Of a stretch of DNA of 14,225 nt, positions 13,554 to 14,225 are shown in pieces (the stretch's first letter is position 1; each line of letters opens with the position of its first letter). The DNA lies in NCBI GenBank assembly GCA_050486105.1, contig JBJHCR010000164.1:1-14225 (forward strand), read 5' to 3'. Source of the stretch: JAEXNA01 sp050486105 (GTDB lineage: Bacteria; Vulcanimicrobiota; Xenobia; Xenobiales; JADMJV01). A program made the position numbers and the translations under genes. The notes beneath the pieces were generated by a model that was not told where the DNA came from, ran no database searches, and saw nothing but the letters and a program-made list of their open reading frames with translations.

Positions 13554-13657
13554 AGTCATCTTTCCGGCTTTCGCCGAAGAGGTGGGAGACCCCGAGTTCA
13601 AGTGGGAAGCAGGGTAGCAGGTTGTCGACCTTCACCCGAGAAAAGCGGGCTACGGAA

Positions 13658-14225
13658 ATGGGTGTACACGACCGACTCTTCAAAGAACTCTTGAGCACCT
13701 TCCTTTATGAGTTCCTGGAGCTTTTTCTTCCCGAGTTGGCGGCGTCTGTCGACCGGAGTTCTCTCGAGTTTCTCGACAAAGAGATGTTCACCGAGTTGGC
13801 TGAGGGAGAACGCCGCGAGGCAGACCTGGTGGTGAAGGCCCGACTCGAGGGACACGAGGCTTTTTTCGTTATTCATTTGGAACACCAAGCCCAGAGCAAG
13901 GACCTGGACCAGTTTCCGTTCCGGATGTTCACTTATTCCTCCATCCTGATTCAGCGTTACCAGGCTCCGGTTTACCCGATAGCACTGCTGTCTTATCCCA
14001 GTCCTCGGAAACCTGCTCCTTCGAGCTACCAAATTACGTTTCCGGATTTTGAACCCCTCGTTTTCCGGTTCCGCACGATCCAACTCAATCGATTACAGTG
14101 GCAAGACTTCGTGCGGCGTGAAAATCCAGTAGCCGCCGCTCTGATGAGCAAAATGCACATCAAGCCGAAAGACCGGCCCACAGTCAAGACGGCTTGTCTT
14201 CGACTCCTGGGAAAACAGAATCTTG
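13658..14225 (+). CDS. Rpn-family recombination-promoting nuclease / putative transposase, partial
   Basis: The frame is open from ATG 13658 to the window edge: 189 residues with no stop. It matches Rpn/PD-(D/E)XK-like proteins (often annotated as transposase-related or DUF4351-type): HDRLFKELLSTFLYEFLELF (4-23), EADLVVKARL (54-63) with the candidate metal Asp 56, and FVIHLEHQAQ (70-79) with Glu 75 and Gln 77 in place of the usual ExK. The later FRMFTYSSILIQRY, PIALLSYP and FEPLVFRFRTIQL fit the family too. These proteins are related to RpnA of E. coli, which promotes recombination by cutting DNA, and occur in many copies in some environmental genomes. The ribosome site is weak (ACGGAA just upstream). 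Its C-terminus and length are unknown. Confidence 0.82.
   Translation, partial: MGVHDRLFKELLSTFLYEFLELFLPELAASVDRSSLEFLDKEMFTELAEGERREADLVVKARLEGHEAFFVIHLEHQAQSKDLDQFPFRMFTYSSILIQRYQAPVYPIALLSYPSPRKPAPSSYQITFPDFEPLVFRFRTIQLNRLQWQDFVRRENPVAAALMSKMHIKPKDRPTVKTACLRLLGKQNL

Noticed and set aside
13509..13601. Extension of the Rhs reading frame across the N run to an ATG at 13601
   Set aside because: The gap length is unknown and the residues after it (TFTRRHRGRCQR) translate a repeat-like sequence, not an Rhs domain.

Overview
The window is a stretch of bacterial chromosome, probably a metagenome-derived scaffold: it has moderately high GC, dense genes in both directions, and a run of exactly ten N at 13509-13518 that looks like a scaffolding gap. 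I cannot fix the phylum from sequence alone. A PilZ/TerB-like signalling operon, a transaldolase of about 375 residues of the actinobacterial/cyanobacterial class, an LtaS-like phosphoglycerol transferase and an Rpn-family nuclease together suggest an environmental bacterium from a deep or poorly cultured lineage. That is a guess.

Layout. (1) 1-111: the end of an unseen plus-strand transcript, closed by a clear intrinsic terminator. (2) 137-2527, minus strand: a four-gene tightly packed operon read PilZ protein, zinc-ribbon protein, TerB-like protein, secreted two-FN3 protein. (3) 2700-4705, plus strand: a SpoU-type RNA methyltransferase translationally coupled (ATGA overlap) to an Era-like GTPase with a C-terminal DUF697-like membrane domain. 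(4) 4691-5248, minus strand: a cysteine dioxygenase, convergent with and overlapping the GTPase. (5) 5454-7517, plus strand: a 55-residue membrane protein followed by an LtaS-like alkaline-phosphatase-superfamily membrane enzyme. (6) 7604-8105, plus strand: an XRE-type regulator with its own recognisable sigma70-like promoter. (7) 8207-12115, minus strand: a pentose phosphate operon read transketolase, transaldolase, 6-phosphogluconolactonase. (8) 12286-13155, plus strand: a membrane-anchored parvulin-type prolyl isomerase, divergent from the transketolase. (9) 13152-14225: accessory DNA with a truncated Rhs/YD-repeat fragment, the N gap, a short repeat-like sequence and an Rpn-family nuclease gene running off the end.

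How the genes work together. Transketolase and transaldolase interconvert sugar phosphates in the non-oxidative pentose phosphate branch, and Pgl performs the lactone hydrolysis of the oxidative branch. The zwf gene (often found between tal and pgl in related operons) is absent here. The PilZ operon looks like a cyclic-di-GMP-responsive or surface-associated unit of unknown purpose. The remaining genes are mostly housekeeping singles or pairs. I found no rRNA, tRNA, CRISPR array, insertion sequence or riboswitch. The least described parts are the PilZ/zinc-ribbon/TerB/FN3 operon and the small membrane protein next to the LtaS-like enzyme.
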